Shown: one piece after another, positions 46,963 through 56,815 of the stretch | Numbering within the stretch: the stretch's first letter is position 1 | Layout of the letters: each line of letters begins with the position of its first letter | Assembly (NCBI RefSeq): GCF_030812995.1 | Contig: NZ_JAUSTT010000028.1 | Location: 1-58,187, forward strand | Direction of reading: 5' to 3' | Source: Bacillus chungangensis | Lineage (GTDB): Bacteria > Bacillota > Bacilli > Bacillales > Bacillaceae_C | DNA length: 58,187 bases | The notes under the pieces: generated by a model | The model's database searches: none | Told to the model about the DNA's origin: nothing | What the model saw: the letters and a program-made list of their open reading frames with translations, nothing else | Translations under genes and position numbers: made by a program

Positions 46963-46991
46963 ATTTCTCTCTTCGTTAGACTAATTCCTGC
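46963..46991 (-). promoter_or_regulatory. Probable sigma-H promoter of the spoIIA operon
   Basis: On the minus strand GCAGGAATT (46983-46991), 12 bp and AGAGAAAT (46963-46970) resemble the sigma-H consensus (RnAGGAwWW, 11-12 bp, RnnGAAT), with one mismatch in the -10 box. The position between dacF and spoIIAA is where B. subtilis has its sigma-H promoter. Confidence 0.6.
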
Positions 46992-47032
46992 CGCATGACA
47001 AAACTAGAAGAAATTCGCCAAAGTTAGTGAAT

Positions 47033-48196
47033 TTATGCATCCATTTTCGTAAAATGCCCAAGAACCCGTTTATAAAGCTGCCACCAGTTTGCTTTCTTCA
47101 CATCCTGTGCTGCCACAATCTTACTTTCTAAGATGATTTCACCTTTTTTTTCAAACTTTATCTTTCCAATAACTTCGCCTTTTTTAATTGGTGCTTTCAC
47201 ATTTTTAGGGATGTCTAATTTTTTTGTAACGTCGTTTAACTTTTCCCCTTTTTTAGTTAATAGTGACAATTGCTCATCTGTCATTGTTTGCAGCAATTTT
47301 TTATCACCTTTGCTCACTTTGATTTTTGAAAGCTTCGCTCCTTTGTCATATAACTTATGAGTTTCATACTGTGAAAAAGCGAAATCTAACATTTTTGTTA
47401 TTTGTGCATTTCTCGTTTTTGGGTTTGGTGCGCCAAAAACGACTGCAATCACACGCATTCCATTTTTTTTCGCAGTAGCAGTCAAACAATACTTCGCTTC
47501 ACTTGTAAAACCTGTTTTCAAGCCGTCAACACCTGGATAAAAGCGAACAAGCTTGTTCGTGTTTACAAGCCAAAATTTATTGTCTGTATCTTCTCTTAAA
47601 TAACGCTCATATAAGCTTGTAAAATCAGTAATTTTCTCATATTTCAACAGCTCTTTTGCCATAACAGCCATGTCATATGCAGAACTATAATGATCTTTTG
47701 CCGGAAGTCCTGTCGTATTTTGAAATTTCGTATTCTTTAGCCCAAGCGCCTTAGCTTTTTGATTCATCATTTTAACAAAGGCTTTTTCACTTCCGGCTAT
47801 TCTTTCCGCCAATGCTACAGATGCATCGTTAGCCGAACCAATCGCGATACTCGCAAGCAAATCTTTTACAGTCATTTCTTCACCAGGCTCGAGAAATATT
47901 TGCGAGCCTCCCATTGAAGCAGCATATTCGCTGGTTCTAACTTTTTCTTCCATTTTTATTTTTCCTGACTCCAGTGCTTCCATAATTAAAAGCATCGTCA
48001 TTACCTTTGTCATTGATGCTGGTGATAACTGTTCTGTACTATTTTTATCGTATAAAATAGCTCCTGTATCCCGTTCAATTAAAATAGCAGACTTCGCTTC
48101 ATAAGCGAGCTCTTCGCCTTTTTCATCTGCCAAAACAGTAGGAGCAATACTTAGAAATAACAAGAAAGTACATAGGAGTATGACAATTTTTTTCAT
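47033..48196 (-). CDS. dacF: D-alanyl-D-alanine carboxypeptidase DacF
   Basis: The 387-residue secreted S11 peptidase has a signal peptide (about 1-24, IVILLCTFLLFLSIAPTVLA) and the motifs SMTK (SPASMTKVMTML), SAN (IGSANDASVALAE) and KTG (DGLKTGFTSEAKY). A C-terminal beta domain follows. It is a forespore enzyme that acts with DacB on cortex cross-linking. The ATG at 48196 follows GGAGGGTTCTCA. It lies directly upstream of spoIIAA as in B. subtilis and has a sigma-F-like promoter. Confidence 0.95.
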   Translation of the reverse strand: MKKIVILLCTFLLFLSIAPTVLADEKGEELAYEAKSAILIERDTGAILYDKNSTEQLSPASMTKVMTMLLIMEALESGKIKMEEKVRTSEYAASMGGSQIFLEPGEEMTVKDLLASIAIGSANDASVALAERIAGSEKAFVKMMNQKAKALGLKNTKFQNTTGLPAKDHYSSAYDMAVMAKELLKYEKITDFTSLYERYLREDTDNKFWLVNTNKLVRFYPGVDGLKTGFTSEAKYCLTATAKKNGMRVIAVVFGAPNPKTRNAQITKMLDFAFSQYETHKLYDKGAKLSKIKVSKGDKKLLQTMTDEQLSLLTKKGEKLNDVTKKLDIPKNVKAPIKKGEVIGKIKFEKKGEIILESKIVAAQDVKKANWWQLYKRVLGHFTKMDA

Positions 48197-48247
48197 TGAG
48201 AACCCTCCATTTTCATCTTCATTAGCGGAAATATTATCCATAAACCC

Positions 48248-48277
48248 ATTTTGTCCATCAACTTTGATTTTATACAC
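48248..48277 (-). promoter_or_regulatory. Probable sigma-F promoter of dacF
   Basis: On the minus strand GTGTA (48273-48277), 16 bp and GGACAAAAT (48248-48256) fit the sigma-F consensus (GywTA, about 16 bp, GGnnAnAnT) with one mismatch in the -35 box. It lies about 50 bp before the start codon. Confidence 0.55.
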
Positions 48278-48336
48278 TGCTGTTTTAGGATGATATCAAT
48301 GAAAAAAATAAGAAAAAGTATGTTATCCTATTTTTA

Positions 48337-48351
48337 TACTCAATTTGAGTA
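48337..48351. promoter_or_regulatory. Palindromic operator before the alpha/beta hydrolase gene
   Basis: TACTCAA-T-TTGAGTA is a perfect 15-bp palindrome overlapping TATACT, a possible -10 box, 32 bp before the hydrolase ATG. It is a likely repressor site; no regulator gene is adjacent. Confidence 0.5.
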
Positions 48352-48382
48352 CTAATTTAACAAAAGAGGGAGAAGTCATATT

Positions 48383-49252
48383 ATGAGCTGGAGTCAACAA
48401 GTAGTCTCAACAGACCGCGGCACTTTTGAAGTTTTTGTTTCAGGAGCAGGTGACCCGATATGTATTAGTCATCTCTATGAAGCATTTAGCGAGAAAGGGG
48501 ATGCTTTTGCAGAACACTTCACTAAACATAAAACCGTTTATTTAATCAATTTAAAAAATGCTGGAAACTCAGATAAAGTAAAAACAAAGTCGGAACTGAC
48601 CATGCGCGAAACGATAAAGGACTTAGAAAGTATCAGAATCGCTTTAGGTCATGAAAGATGGTCTTTTGCCGGCCATTCCACAGGCGGATTTTTAGGTCTT
48701 TCTTATGCTATTACCTTCCCAGAATCTTTTGAATCGTTTATTATTTCTTGCTCTGCGCCATCGAAAGAGTTTATGAAAAATGAACAGTGCCTTTACAATC
48801 CGAAAGGCAAATTCGGAAATGAATACATGAAAATCTTTTTGACCTTATTTTTTCCGTTTTCTACAAAAAAACAAAGAACACGTGCTTTAAGAAAGTGGAT
48901 TGAATATTCTTTGCATAGACCTGAGAAGTACGATCAATATTTTTCTTCAAATGACCAATCAGAATCGAAAACGATTGGAAGCCGCATAAAAGCTTATATT
49001 AAAGATTTACAGCATTATGATGTTCGAAAAGAATTGCCGCATATCCGTATACCTACTTTAATTTTATGTGGAGAACACGATGTACAGTGTCCAGCTATCT
49101 ATTCAAAAGAAATGCATAAACTAATAACAAATTCAAAGTTGACTATTTTCAAAGAAAGCAATCATTTTCCATACATTGAAGAAGCGGAAGCATACCAAAG
49201 AGAGATTAAGCTCTTTTTTGACAGCATCGATAATGGAAGTAAGAGCTTTTAA
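48383..49252 (+). CDS. Alpha/beta fold hydrolase
   Basis: The 289-residue enzyme has the nucleophile elbow GHSTGGFLGL (Ser at about 96), the oxyanion region at the N-terminus, the acid in ILCGEHDVQ and the catalytic His in ESNHFPYIEE. It resembles the hydrolase and proline-iminopeptidase branches, and the substrate cannot be predicted. The helical cap (about 130-200) is rich in aromatic and basic residues. It is the only plus-strand gene between dacF and pdp. The start follows AGAGGGAGAAGTC. A palindrome overlaps its promoter. Confidence 0.85.
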   Translation: MSWSQQVVSTDRGTFEVFVSGAGDPICISHLYEAFSEKGDAFAEHFTKHKTVYLINLKNAGNSDKVKTKSELTMRETIKDLESIRIALGHERWSFAGHSTGGFLGLSYAITFPESFESFIISCSAPSKEFMKNEQCLYNPKGKFGNEYMKIFLTLFFPFSTKKQRTRALRKWIEYSLHRPEKYDQYFSSNDQSESKTIGSRIKAYIKDLQHYDVRKELPHIRIPTLILCGEHDVQCPAIYSKEMHKLITNSKLTIFKESNHFPYIEEAEAYQREIKLFFDSIDNGSKSF

Positions 49253-49644
49253 GAAAGAGTAAAAAGTTAAAAAATAACGTAAGGAAATTTGCTGTAGTTT
49301 GGAGAGTTGCCACGAATTTAGAGTCCATTGTCCTTTTCCTTACTTATTGAGAAGCAAACAATTAACTCTGAGACGGCTTCCCTTATGTGAAATCCGTATA
49401 AATGATACAAGAGGAAGGTCCCTAGACAAGACGATTTATCGAATTACATCATCTGTTAAAAACATTTCAAAAAACTACTATTTTCCCAGTGTCAAAATCC
49501 ATTACCATCATTTCATTCACTTTATCCAGCCTTAATGTTTGCTAAATACGCCGAACCAAGTAAAATTATTCACATCCTTGATGAGCATTTGGAAAAATGT
49601 TAGGAAGGTCTATCACTCTTCAGAAAACATACGAGGAAAGAGGG
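49253..49644. other. No gene recognised
   Basis: Spacer after the hydrolase gene. A 78-codon plus-strand frame (49299-49535) has no ribosome binding site and is cysteine/histidine-rich by chance composition. Nothing else is supported. Confidence 0.35.
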
Positions 49645-49809
49645 ATAAAGTGAAACTTCCATGAGTGGGGTTTTCTCTCATCCCCCACTCATAAAATAGA
49701 ACAATCGAAAACCAAGTAGACCACACTTAACCGTAAAGACTACGGGGTTAACCTGCTATATAACCGTAGGTATAGGAATCCCACACGTCAAGTGTCGTGG
49801 GTCATTCAA
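49645..49809 (+). repeat. Structured intergenic repeat, copy E, with IS200/IS605-like right part
   Basis: It starts ATAAAGTGAAACTTCCATGA with the stem ATGAGTGGGG...CCCCCACTCAT as in copy D. The right part differs: ACCGTAAAGACTACGGGG, AACCGTAGGTATAGGAATCC, then CCCACAC...GTGTCGTGGG and TTCAA. Such a CGTAGGAATCCC-hairpin-TTCAA end resembles right ends of IS200/IS605 elements with tnpB. No transposase gene is present. It ends at the pdp stop codon. Confidence 0.5.
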
Positions 49810-51111
49810 TTATAATATCTCTTTGTAAACGAGTGGAGGTGCTGCTTGCTTTTGCTTTGAAATACGGATGCTCGCTTTCAATTTTTCTTTGACATCATCA
49901 ACATTTTCACGATTGGAATGAATAGAGACAAGTACATCTCCCGGCTGAACTTGATCGCCTATCTTTTTATGCAAGACAAGCCCTGCTGCTAAATCAATCG
50001 TATCATCAAGCTTTGTTCGTCCTGCTCCTAATAGCATGGCAGCCTCTCCGATTTGATTAGCAATAAGCTCTGAAATATAGCCATCTTCCTCTGCTGAGAA
50101 CTCTATTACATATGCGGCCTGCGGAAGCTTCGATAGGTCGTCTACAACTGTCCCATCTCCACCTTGTGATTCAATAAAGCGTTTAAAAGTTGTAATCGCA
50201 GAACCATCTTTAATCGCAGTTTCTAATTTTTCCCGAGCACTGTCTATTGTTTCTGCTTTTCCTGCCATGTAAACCATGTGGCTTCCAAGTGTAAGACATA
50301 ACTCTGTCAAATCCTTTGGTCCATTGCCCCTTAGTGTGTCAATCGCTTCATTTACTTCTAAAGCATTGCCAATTGCATTTCCTAAAGGTTGACTCATATC
50401 AGATATGACCGCCATTGTCTTCCTTCCAACATGATTCCCAATTTGTACCATCGTTTTCGCAAGCTGCTGTGCTTCTTCAACAGTTTTCATAAATGCACCT
50501 GCACCCGTTTTTACATCTAAACAAATGGCATCAGCACCAGCAGCAATTTTTTTACTCATAATTGAACTAGCTATGAGAGGAATACTATCCACTGTTCCAG
50601 TTACATCTCTTAGTGCATAGATTTTTTTGTCAGCTGGTGTAAGATTGCCACTTTGTCCAACGACCGCGATTTTGTTTTCATTCACAATTTGAATAAATGC
50701 TTCCTTCTCTAATTCAACATGAAAACCTTTAATCGCCTCTAATTTATCGATCGTACCGCCTGTATGACCCAACCCGCGCCCGCTCATTTTGGCTACAGGA
50801 ACCCCGACTGACGCTACTAGTGGACCAAGTATTAATGTTGTTGTATCACCAACACCTCCAGTTGAGTGCTTATCGACCTTCACACCTTTAATCTCTGAAA
50901 GATCAATCGTTTCGCCTGATTGAACCATTGCCATTGTTAAGTCGGCACATTCCTGTTCACTCATTCCTTTAAAATAGATCGCCATTAAAAGTGCACTCGC
51001 TTGATAATCTGGAATGGCTCCCTCTGTATAGCCATGAATAAATTGCTGAATCTCCTCAGCCGTTAATACTTGACCTCCGCGCTTCTTTAAAATCAAATCA
51101 ACCATTCTCAT
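49810..51111 (-). CDS. pdp: Pyrimidine-nucleoside phosphorylase
   Basis: The 433-residue enzyme cleaves uridine, deoxyuridine and thymidine to the base and (deoxy)ribose-1-phosphate. The signature [18 protein letters not shown] binds phosphate near residue 115. The helical N-terminal domain and the C-terminal domain ([20 protein letters not shown]) are complete. AGGTGAGAGAGA precedes the ATG. It is the last gene of the deoB-punA-pdp nucleoside salvage cluster. Confidence 0.95.
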   Translation of the reverse strand: MRMVDLILKKRGGQVLTAEEIQQFIHGYTEGAIPDYQASALLMAIYFKGMSEQECADLTMAMVQSGETIDLSEIKGVKVDKHSTGGVGDTTTLILGPLVASVGVPVAKMSGRGLGHTGGTIDKLEAIKGFHVELEKEAFIQIVNENKIAVVGQSGNLTPADKKIYALRDVTGTVDSIPLIASSIMSKKIAAGADAICLDVKTGAGAFMKTVEEAQQLAKTMVQIGNHVGRKTMAVISDMSQPLGNAIGNALEVNEAIDTLRGNGPKDLTELCLTLGSHMVYMAGKAETIDSAREKLETAIKDGSAITTFKRFIESQGGDGTVVDDLSKLPQAAYVIEFSAEEDGYISELIANQIGEAAMLLGAGRTKLDDTIDLAAGLVLHKKIGDQVQPGDVLVSIHSNRENVDDVKEKLKASIRISKQKQAAPPLVYKEIL

Positions 51112-51117
51112 TCTCTC

Positions 51118-51945
51118 TCACCTCGTAATTTCTATCTCTTTCACAATTGCGTTTAGATAGCGAATAAAGTCAGCTCTTACTTTGTCAGTTGTTTCGATTA
51201 CTTCTTCATGCGTCAGCGGCTCATCTAGGATTCCAGCTGCCATATTTGAAATACAAGAAATTCCCAAAACCTTTAAACGAGCATGACGAGCAGCAATGAC
51301 TTCTGGTACTGTTGACATTCCCACTGCGTCGCCGCCAAGTATTCTAGCCATTTTTACTTCTGCTGGGGTTTCATAGACAGGGCCAGTATTGCCAACATAT
51401 ACCCCCTCCTGAACTTTCATCTCCATTCTCTTTGCAATCTTTTTCGCTAATTCCCTTAGCTCCTGGTTATATGCTTCTGACATATCAGGAAAACGATCTC
51501 CAAATTGTTCTATATTCGGTCCAATCAGCGGATTTCCTCCCATAAGATTAATATGATCGGAAATCAGCATAAAATCTCCAGGTGTATACTGTTCATTGAT
51601 GCCGCCAGCAGCATTGGTTACAATTAACATTTCAACACCTAACTGTTTCATTACCCTAACAGGAAAGGCAACTTCTTGAAACGAGTACCCTTCATAATAA
51701 TGAAAACGCCCTTGCATCATGACAACTTCTTTTCCATTCAACTGGCCGAACACAAGTTGACCCGCATGGCCTTTTACAGTTGAAACAGGAAAATGAGGGA
51801 TTTGATCGTATTTAATCTTTAGTGGGTTTTCGATTTCATCAGCCAAGATGCCAAGACCCGACCCTAAAATAAAGCCAAGACTAGGAACTTGCTGATATTG
51901 CTTCTGTAAAAATGCTGCTGCCGCTTCTACTTGTGAAAAATTCAC
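51118..51945 (-). CDS. punA: Purine-nucleoside phosphorylase
   Basis: The 275-residue enzyme of the trimeric PNP type (guanosine and inosine) has LGFILGSGLGILADEI at the phosphate loop, GRFHYYEGY, and NAAGGINEQYTPGDFMLISD. GTG start after GAGGAGAGAAACAC. In Bacillus the gene is also called pupG. It lies 6 bp before pdp and about 165 bp after deoB. Confidence 0.95.
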   Translation of the reverse strand: MNFSQVEAAAAFLQKQYQQVPSLGFILGSGLGILADEIENPLKIKYDQIPHFPVSTVKGHAGQLVFGQLNGKEVVMMQGRFHYYEGYSFQEVAFPVRVMKQLGVEMLIVTNAAGGINEQYTPGDFMLISDHINLMGGNPLIGPNIEQFGDRFPDMSEAYNQELRELAKKIAKRMEMKVQEGVYVGNTGPVYETPAEVKMARILGGDAVGMSTVPEVIAARHARLKVLGISCISNMAAGILDEPLTHEEVIETTDKVRADFIRYLNAIVKEIEITR

Positions 51946-52110
51946 GTGTTTCTCTCCTCACTATCAGTGCTTTTACACCTTTTATTCATCTTTCGACTTC
52001 GCATATCGATCTCATAAAGTGCTTCCTACTGATTCTTTTTTGTCCTATCAAAAATAATGACTCAATGGAATCGTTTATACAAATATTTCTTAATCGATAA
52101 AGTACTTTCA

Positions 52111-53295
52111 TTACTTCAATTCATCCAAAAAACTAGTTCCATGTTTCGGTAGTTGAACATGAAAATTATCAGCGATCGTTGCGCCAATATCAGCAAATGT
52201 TTCTCTAATAGGAAGTTCCTTGCCAGATTGAAAGCGTGTCGAATACACAAGTAAAGGTACATATTCACGTGTGTGGTCCGTTCCTGGATGTGTAGGGTCA
52301 TTCCCATGATCAGCTGTAATAATTAATAAATCATCTTCTGTCATTTTTTCAAATACTTCTGGCAGGCGAGCATCAAATTCTTCCAGTGCCTTTCCATAGC
52401 CAATCGGATCGCGGCGATGTCCAAACATTGCATCAAAATCAACGAGGTTAGCAAAGCTGATGCCAGTAAACGATTTGTCGAAGGTTTGAATGAATTTATC
52501 CATTCCATCTTTATTTGAAGTCGATCGAATTGCTTCAGTAACTCCTTCTCCATCATAAATATCAGAAATTTTCCCAATCGCAATAACATCAAGTTGTGCA
52601 TCCTTCAATTCATTCATCACTGTTCGTCCAAATGGTTTTAGTGCATAATCATGGCGATTAGGCGTGCGCTTAAACTGTCCTGGCTCTCCAATAAAAGGAC
52701 GAGCAATAACACGGCCCACCATATATTTCTCATCTAATGTGAGCTTACGGGCAATTTCACAAATCTGATACAGCTCTTTCAATGGTATAATCTCTTCATG
52801 GGCGGCAATTTGCAGGACAGAATCAGCCGATGTATATACGATCATCGCTCCAGTTTCCATATGCTCTTTTCCGAGTTCTTCAATAATAGCTGTTCCACTT
52901 GCAGGCTTGTTGCCAATAATATTTCTGCCAGTTTCTGCTTTTAGCCTATTTAATAACTCTTCAGAAAAACCTTCTGGAAACACTTTAAAAGGTGTTTTTA
53001 TATGTAAACCCATTATTTCCCAATGGCCTGTCATCGTATCTTTGCCGTTCGATGCTTCTTTCATCTTGGTAAAATAAGCGAGTGGTTTTTCAGCTCTATC
53101 AATTCCTTTTATTGCACGAATATTAGAGAGTCCCAATTTACCCATATTTGGCATCTTTAAGCCATCCATTTTTTCTGCTATATGTCCCAACGTATCAGAG
53201 CCAGTATCAGCAAATAATGCAGCATCAGGCGCTTCACCAATGCCTACTGAGTCCATCACTAATAAATGAATTCTTTTAAATGTCGTGTTTTTCAT
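52111..53295 (-). CDS. deoB: Phosphopentomutase
   Basis: The 394-residue alkaline-phosphatase-fold enzyme converts (deoxy)ribose-1-phosphate to the 5-phosphate. Metal-binding and active-site motifs are visible: [45 protein letters not shown] (phospho-Thr) and [14 protein letters not shown]. The ATG at 53295 follows GGGAGGACATAGC; the longer frame to 53352 is unsupported. In B. subtilis the gene is called drm. It feeds products of punA and pdp to the pentose phosphate pool. Confidence 0.95.
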   Translation of the reverse strand: MKNTTFKRIHLLVMDSVGIGEAPDAALFADTGSDTLGHIAEKMDGLKMPNMGKLGLSNIRAIKGIDRAEKPLAYFTKMKEASNGKDTMTGHWEIMGLHIKTPFKVFPEGFSEELLNRLKAETGRNIIGNKPASGTAIIEELGKEHMETGAMIVYTSADSVLQIAAHEEIIPLKELYQICEIARKLTLDEKYMVGRVIARPFIGEPGQFKRTPNRHDYALKPFGRTVMNELKDAQLDVIAIGKISDIYDGEGVTEAIRSTSNKDGMDKFIQTFDKSFTGISFANLVDFDAMFGHRRDPIGYGKALEEFDARLPEVFEKMTEDDLLIITADHGNDPTHPGTDHTREYVPLLVYSTRFQSGKELPIRETFADIGATIADNFHVQLPKHGTSFLDELK

Positions 53296-53444
53296 GCTAT
53301 GTCCTCCCTGTGGAAAAAAATGAGAAAATATCTTCCTACTTCTATCATACATTTTTCTTTTTCATTTACCAAGTATGATGTCTGACGTCTTGTTTTTTTT
53401 ACGAACTTTTACTTCCATTACACATCAAATTCGTAAAACAAAAA

Positions 53445-53485
53445 TAAAGTGAAGCTGCCAATTAGATAAATGGAGTTTCACTTTA
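53445..53485 (-). terminator. Terminator of xerD
   Basis: On the minus strand TAAAGTGAAACT pairs with AGCTTCACTTTA around a long loop and is followed by TTTTTG. It includes the xerD stop codon. The AAAGTGAAACT arm resembles the start of the dispersed repeat, perhaps by chance. Confidence 0.6.
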
Positions 53486-54376
53486 CGCTCGGGGATGAAA
53501 TGTCGTATAGACATCTTTCAGTCTTGTTTTTGTCACGTGGGTATAAATTTGTGTAGTGGAAATATCCACATGGCCAAGCAATTCCTGAACAGCGCGCAAA
53601 TCTGCACCATTTTCTAATAGATGTGTTGCAAAAGAATGCCTAAGCATGTGGGGCGTTAATGGTTTTTCGATTCCTGCATCTACAGCAATTTTTTTCAATA
53701 TCTTCCAGAAACCTTGTCTTGACATCGCTTTGCCATGATGATTCAAAAATAGCGCATTTGAACGATGTTTGGCAGAACGAAGGTGTGGACGTCCATTGAC
53801 TAAATACGCTTCCATTACTTTAATTGCTGTTTGTCCAATTGGAATAATCCGTTCTTTATCCCCTTTGCCTATACATCTTACAAAACCCATAGCCAAATGG
53901 AGGTCATCAAGCTTCATCTGAATCAGTTCGCTTACCCTCATCCCCGTCGCATAGAGGAGTTCCAACATCGCACGGTTGCGAAGGTCAAAGGGGGAATTTG
54001 ATTTCGGCGCTTCCAGTAAAGCCTCTACTTCAGACAAGCTTAAAACTTTTGGCAAACGCTGCTCTTGCTGTGGTGTTTCTAAATGAACAGCAGGATCTTG
54101 CTCACATATCTTTTCTCTCAGTAAAAATTGATGAAATGCTCTGATCGAAGCTACATGACGGGCCAATGTCTTCGCTGATTTGCCATTTTGCTTTAAATGT
54201 CCTAAAAACTGCAGCAAATGCGTCCTGTTTACTTCGTTTAACGACTTAAGCAGTTCTACTTTTTGAAGATATGCCGCATACGATCTTAAATCTCTCTCAT
54301 AGGAAACGATTGTATTTTTCGCCAAGCCTTTTTCAACCGTTAAATAATGAACAAAATCTTTTATATGATCTTCCAT
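53483..54376 (-). CDS. xerD: Site-specific tyrosine recombinase XerD (RipX)
   Basis: The 297-residue recombinase resolves chromosome dimers at dif together with XerC/CodV. The SAM-like core-binding domain spans about 5-85. The catalytic domain has the Arg in [16 protein letters not shown], the Lys in [10 protein letters not shown], the box [12 protein letters not shown] with His and Arg, GHVDISTTQ and the nucleophile Tyr in QIYTHV. The gene order yqzK-xerD-deoB-punA is as in B. subtilis. Confidence 0.95.
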   Translation of the reverse strand: MEDHIKDFVHYLTVEKGLAKNTIVSYERDLRSYAAYLQKVELLKSLNEVNRTHLLQFLGHLKQNGKSAKTLARHVASIRAFHQFLLREKICEQDPAVHLETPQQEQRLPKVLSLSEVEALLEAPKSNSPFDLRNRAMLELLYATGMRVSELIQMKLDDLHLAMGFVRCIGKGDKERIIPIGQTAIKVMEAYLVNGRPHLRSAKHRSNALFLNHHGKAMSRQGFWKILKKIAVDAGIEKPLTPHMLRHSFATHLLENGADLRAVQELLGHVDISTTQIYTHVTKTRLKDVYTTFHPRA

Positions 54377-54381
54377 CTACC

Positions 54382-54609
54382 TTACTCCCCATTTACATAA
54401 AAAAGTAAAAGACGCTCTAGCCAGCGAGGTTTCTCTATACTTTGCTGCTGAAAAACTTTTATTGATCTTCCCTCTGGTTCGTCATAGCGATGATAATTTT
54501 CATATTCCTGATTCATCCATATCATACCATAGTAAAAAAGGATTGTGCAGCCTAGGAATAAAATAAACACTTTTACTGTTTGAAACATTATTTTGATAAA
54601 AGTGTACAT
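54382..54609 (-). CDS. yqzK: YqzK-like DUF4227 membrane protein
   Basis: The 75-residue protein has one membrane helix (about 10-32, VKVFILFLGCTILFYYGMIW) followed by NYHRYDEPEGRSIKVFQQ, characteristic of the DUF4227/YqzK family found upstream of xerD in Bacillus. Its function is unknown. GGAGGAACGAAAAACA precedes the ATG and xerD follows within 6 bp, so they are cotranscribed. In B. subtilis the iron regulator gene fur lies just upstream; here it does not. Confidence 0.85.
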   Translation of the reverse strand: MYTFIKIMFQTVKVFILFLGCTILFYYGMIWMNQEYENYHRYDEPEGRSIKVFQQQSIEKPRWLERLLLFYVNGE

Positions 54610-54879
54610 TGTTTTTCGTTCCTCCTCACTATTTTCATTTATTCAGAGATTAACTTCATTATTACAACATATGACATTTACAAGCAATTTTATACATGTC
54701 TTCAAGTGATTGTTTCAAACTTTATAAATAAAGTCTTTGCACGTAATAAATTGGTTGCGCTTATCTATTAAATAGTCACGTACAGTAACAAAAGTTTGAT
54801 TGCTTCCAATGCCAGTAAACCGTTTATGATTAAAAACACATTGCGGTTTGAATAATAGCATCATTTTATCTGTAACATT
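54610..54879. other. Spacer between yqzK and cotH
   Basis: No gene is seen. fur, which is next to yqzK in B. subtilis, is missing. The region ends in a strong plus-strand terminator (54880-54907) although no plus-strand gene precedes it, so an unannotated small RNA is possible. Confidence 0.35.
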
Positions 54880-54907
54880 ATACCAATGAGTTCCTCCTCA
54901 TTGGTAT
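54880..54907 (+). terminator. Orphan plus-strand terminator
   Basis: ATACCAATGAG, six bases and CTCATTGGTAT form a perfect 11-bp stem followed by TTTTAC on the plus strand. It does not belong to any plus-strand gene. Confidence 0.7.
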
Positions 54908-54989
54908 TTTTACTTATGATGTACAAACAGTTTGTTCATATCACTATACGATAGCAACATTTTTAGATTTCATTTTTTATTCGTAATTA

Positions 54990-56081
54990 CTATTCCAGTT
55001 TGATTAAACGGCTCGTTAAATAGTTGCGCCGTCTTTCAATGTAATCGTAAATGACCTCTGGTTCTTGATCAAACATCTCAATATTGTCTTTCTCAAAAGG
55101 GTCCATTAAAACTGATGGGCGGATTAAATTGTAAAGATATTCTACCTTTGGTTTCATGTATTCTATTGTAAATTGATGATCCATGATTTCTTCCAACAAT
55201 TTTTTATATTGTTTTCGAAATTGATCAACATCAAGTATGCGTGCTGTCAACGAATTAAACCCTTCTATCCGAACGTAATCAGCATCCATTATTTCTCCAT
55301 TTATATCCCTTCCCCAAGTCGCATCATAATCCCACGGAATCATTTCGAACAATTCTGTTTCACCATTTCGATATATTGCATAGTTATGAACAAAGCCATC
55401 ATAGTTTTGCGTAAAGATAATTCCAGCTAACCAGCGCAAATATTTATTTATATCAATAAACTTTATGATTTCTGTTTCAAAGTCGGCTTTAGAAATGGTA
55501 TTTACTTTATAAATCATTTCTTGTAAATAATAATCATCTAAAGGCGTACCACATTTTCTTTCATAGCCAAGTTTCAGCGATTTTTTTGCCTCGTGATCAA
55601 GTTCGCTCATGAGTGAAAAATTAGCATCCCCATCAATTGCATAAAAAATAGCACCGTTTGGCAGTTTCCGTTTTGTCAAAAAGTTCTCATCTACCGATTC
55701 TAACTCCAAATATACCCCTTCTTTTTTTCCATTTAGCGTTAAAAAGACATGTTGAGAGTGGGGCGATAATGTTCCAATATCTTCAAAAAAATCGAAAGAT
55801 AATTTATTTCTAATGAGAGAAGGATCTTTATACTCTGCATTTAAATGAATCTCCTTAGCACCACGGTAACGATTAGGTTTATAAAAGGAAATATGATAGG
55901 ATTTTTTTGAAAAATCTCGAATATGCTCTCCGCGATATACAATATCAATGTCATATTTTTTTTTATTTTTCGTTAAGATTGCAGGAACTGGCTCATCATT
56001 CCAAATATCTCTTTTAAGTTCCATTAAGTCCATGGGATTAATAAAAAGTTTATATAAAGGCAATTCTGATTTGTTTTCCAT
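54990..56081 (-). CDS. cotH: Spore coat protein kinase CotH
   Basis: The 363-residue protein belongs to the CotH kinase family, which phosphorylates coat proteins such as CotG and CotB. The motifs visible are [46 protein letters not shown], and the catalytic and metal region [14 protein letters not shown] followed by [15 protein letters not shown]. The length is typical. AAGGAGG precedes the ATG. It is divergent from the CotG-like gene, the same arrangement as cotG-cotH in B. subtilis, so the CotG-like protein is the probable substrate. Confidence 0.93.
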   Translation of the reverse strand: MENKSELPLYKLFINPMDLMELKRDIWNDEPVPAILTKNKKKYDIDIVYRGEHIRDFSKKSYHISFYKPNRYRGAKEIHLNAEYKDPSLIRNKLSFDFFEDIGTLSPHSQHVFLTLNGKKEGVYLELESVDENFLTKRKLPNGAIFYAIDGDANFSLMSELDHEAKKSLKLGYERKCGTPLDDYYLQEMIYKVNTISKADFETEIIKFIDINKYLRWLAGIIFTQNYDGFVHNYAIYRNGETELFEMIPWDYDATWGRDINGEIMDADYVRIEGFNSLTARILDVDQFRKQYKKLLEEIMDHQFTIEYMKPKVEYLYNLIRPSVLMDPFEKDNIEMFDQEPEVIYDYIERRRNYLTSRLIKLE

Positions 56082-56284
56082 TATAATATTCCCTCCTTGC
56101 TGTTAATCGTATGAAAAAATGAAACATTTGCCACATAGACAGAAAACCAATTTTCAATAATTGAGCGGATGCCTCACGCAGAAATATACCAGTCCACGTA
56201 CCTTATATTAAGAAAAGGGATACAGAATCTTATTTTGAAAATAAAGTACAGTCTCCCTTTTTAAAAAAAAAGGAGGTTTAATAA

Positions 56285-56794
56285 ATGAGCTATATTTCCA
56301 GTGATGAAATACAAAGAGCTGCAGATGACTTAATTTCATCAGGATCTGATGATTTTATGTTTCAAGGTCCTAGTCGAAGAGGGCGTACAAGACGGTGTAC
56401 ATCAAGACGAAGAACGACTAGACGACGGAGAACGACTATACGATGCAGAGTACGCTGTACGCGGAGACGCAGAACTTCTGGATGTCGGAGAACGACTAGA
56501 AGAAGAACGACTAGACGCAGAACAACCAGACGACGGAGAACTTCTATTCGTTGTAAAGTACACTGTACAGTAAGACGGAGAAGAAGAAGTTCTAGCTGTC
56601 GGAGAACAACTAGAAGAAGAACGACTAGAAGAAGAACGACTAGGAGAAGAAGAACTTCTATACGATGTAGAGTACGTTGTACAAAGAGGAGAAGATCTGG
56701 TCGCAGAACATCTAGACGCAGGACTACTTTTAGAAGGAAAAGAAGTTTTTGGAGAGATGGAAACATGTGGGACTATCGATTAAGCAACGAGTAA
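56285..56794 (+). CDS. CotG-like arginine/threonine-rich spore coat protein
   Basis: The 169-residue, extremely basic protein has an acidic-neutral start (MSYISSDEIQRAADDLISSG), then about three repeats of some 38 residues. Each has RRTTRRRTT blocks, RRRRTSIRC and a VRCT/VHCT segment, and the protein ends FWRDGNMWDYRLSNE. CotG of B. subtilis is instead a Lys/Ser/Tyr repeat protein; divergent orientation to cotH makes this the positional equivalent. The Arg-Arg-Thr and Arg-Thr-Ser sites could be CotH phosphorylation targets. Nine or so Cys residues, in IRCxVxCT pairs, suggest disulfide cross-links. AAGGAGGTTTAATA precedes the ATG, and a strong terminator follows. Confidence 0.8.
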   Translation: MSYISSDEIQRAADDLISSGSDDFMFQGPSRRGRTRRCTSRRRTTRRRRTTIRCRVRCTRRRRTSGCRRTTRRRTTRRRTTRRRRTSIRCKVHCTVRRRRRSSSCRRTTRRRTTRRRTTRRRRTSIRCRVRCTKRRRSGRRTSRRRTTFRRKRSFWRDGNMWDYRLSNE

Positions 56795-56815
56795 TTTTTT
56801 AAAAAGACAATAGAG

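Noticed and set aside
56400-56700. CRISPR-like direct repeats
   Set aside because: The repeats are codon repeats of the CotG-like protein, imperfect and without unique spacers of constant length.
56362-56766. 134-codon minus-strand frame rich in Leu and Val
   Set aside because: It is the antisense of the Arg-rich coat gene; the low-complexity composition follows from the repeats. It has no ribosome binding site.
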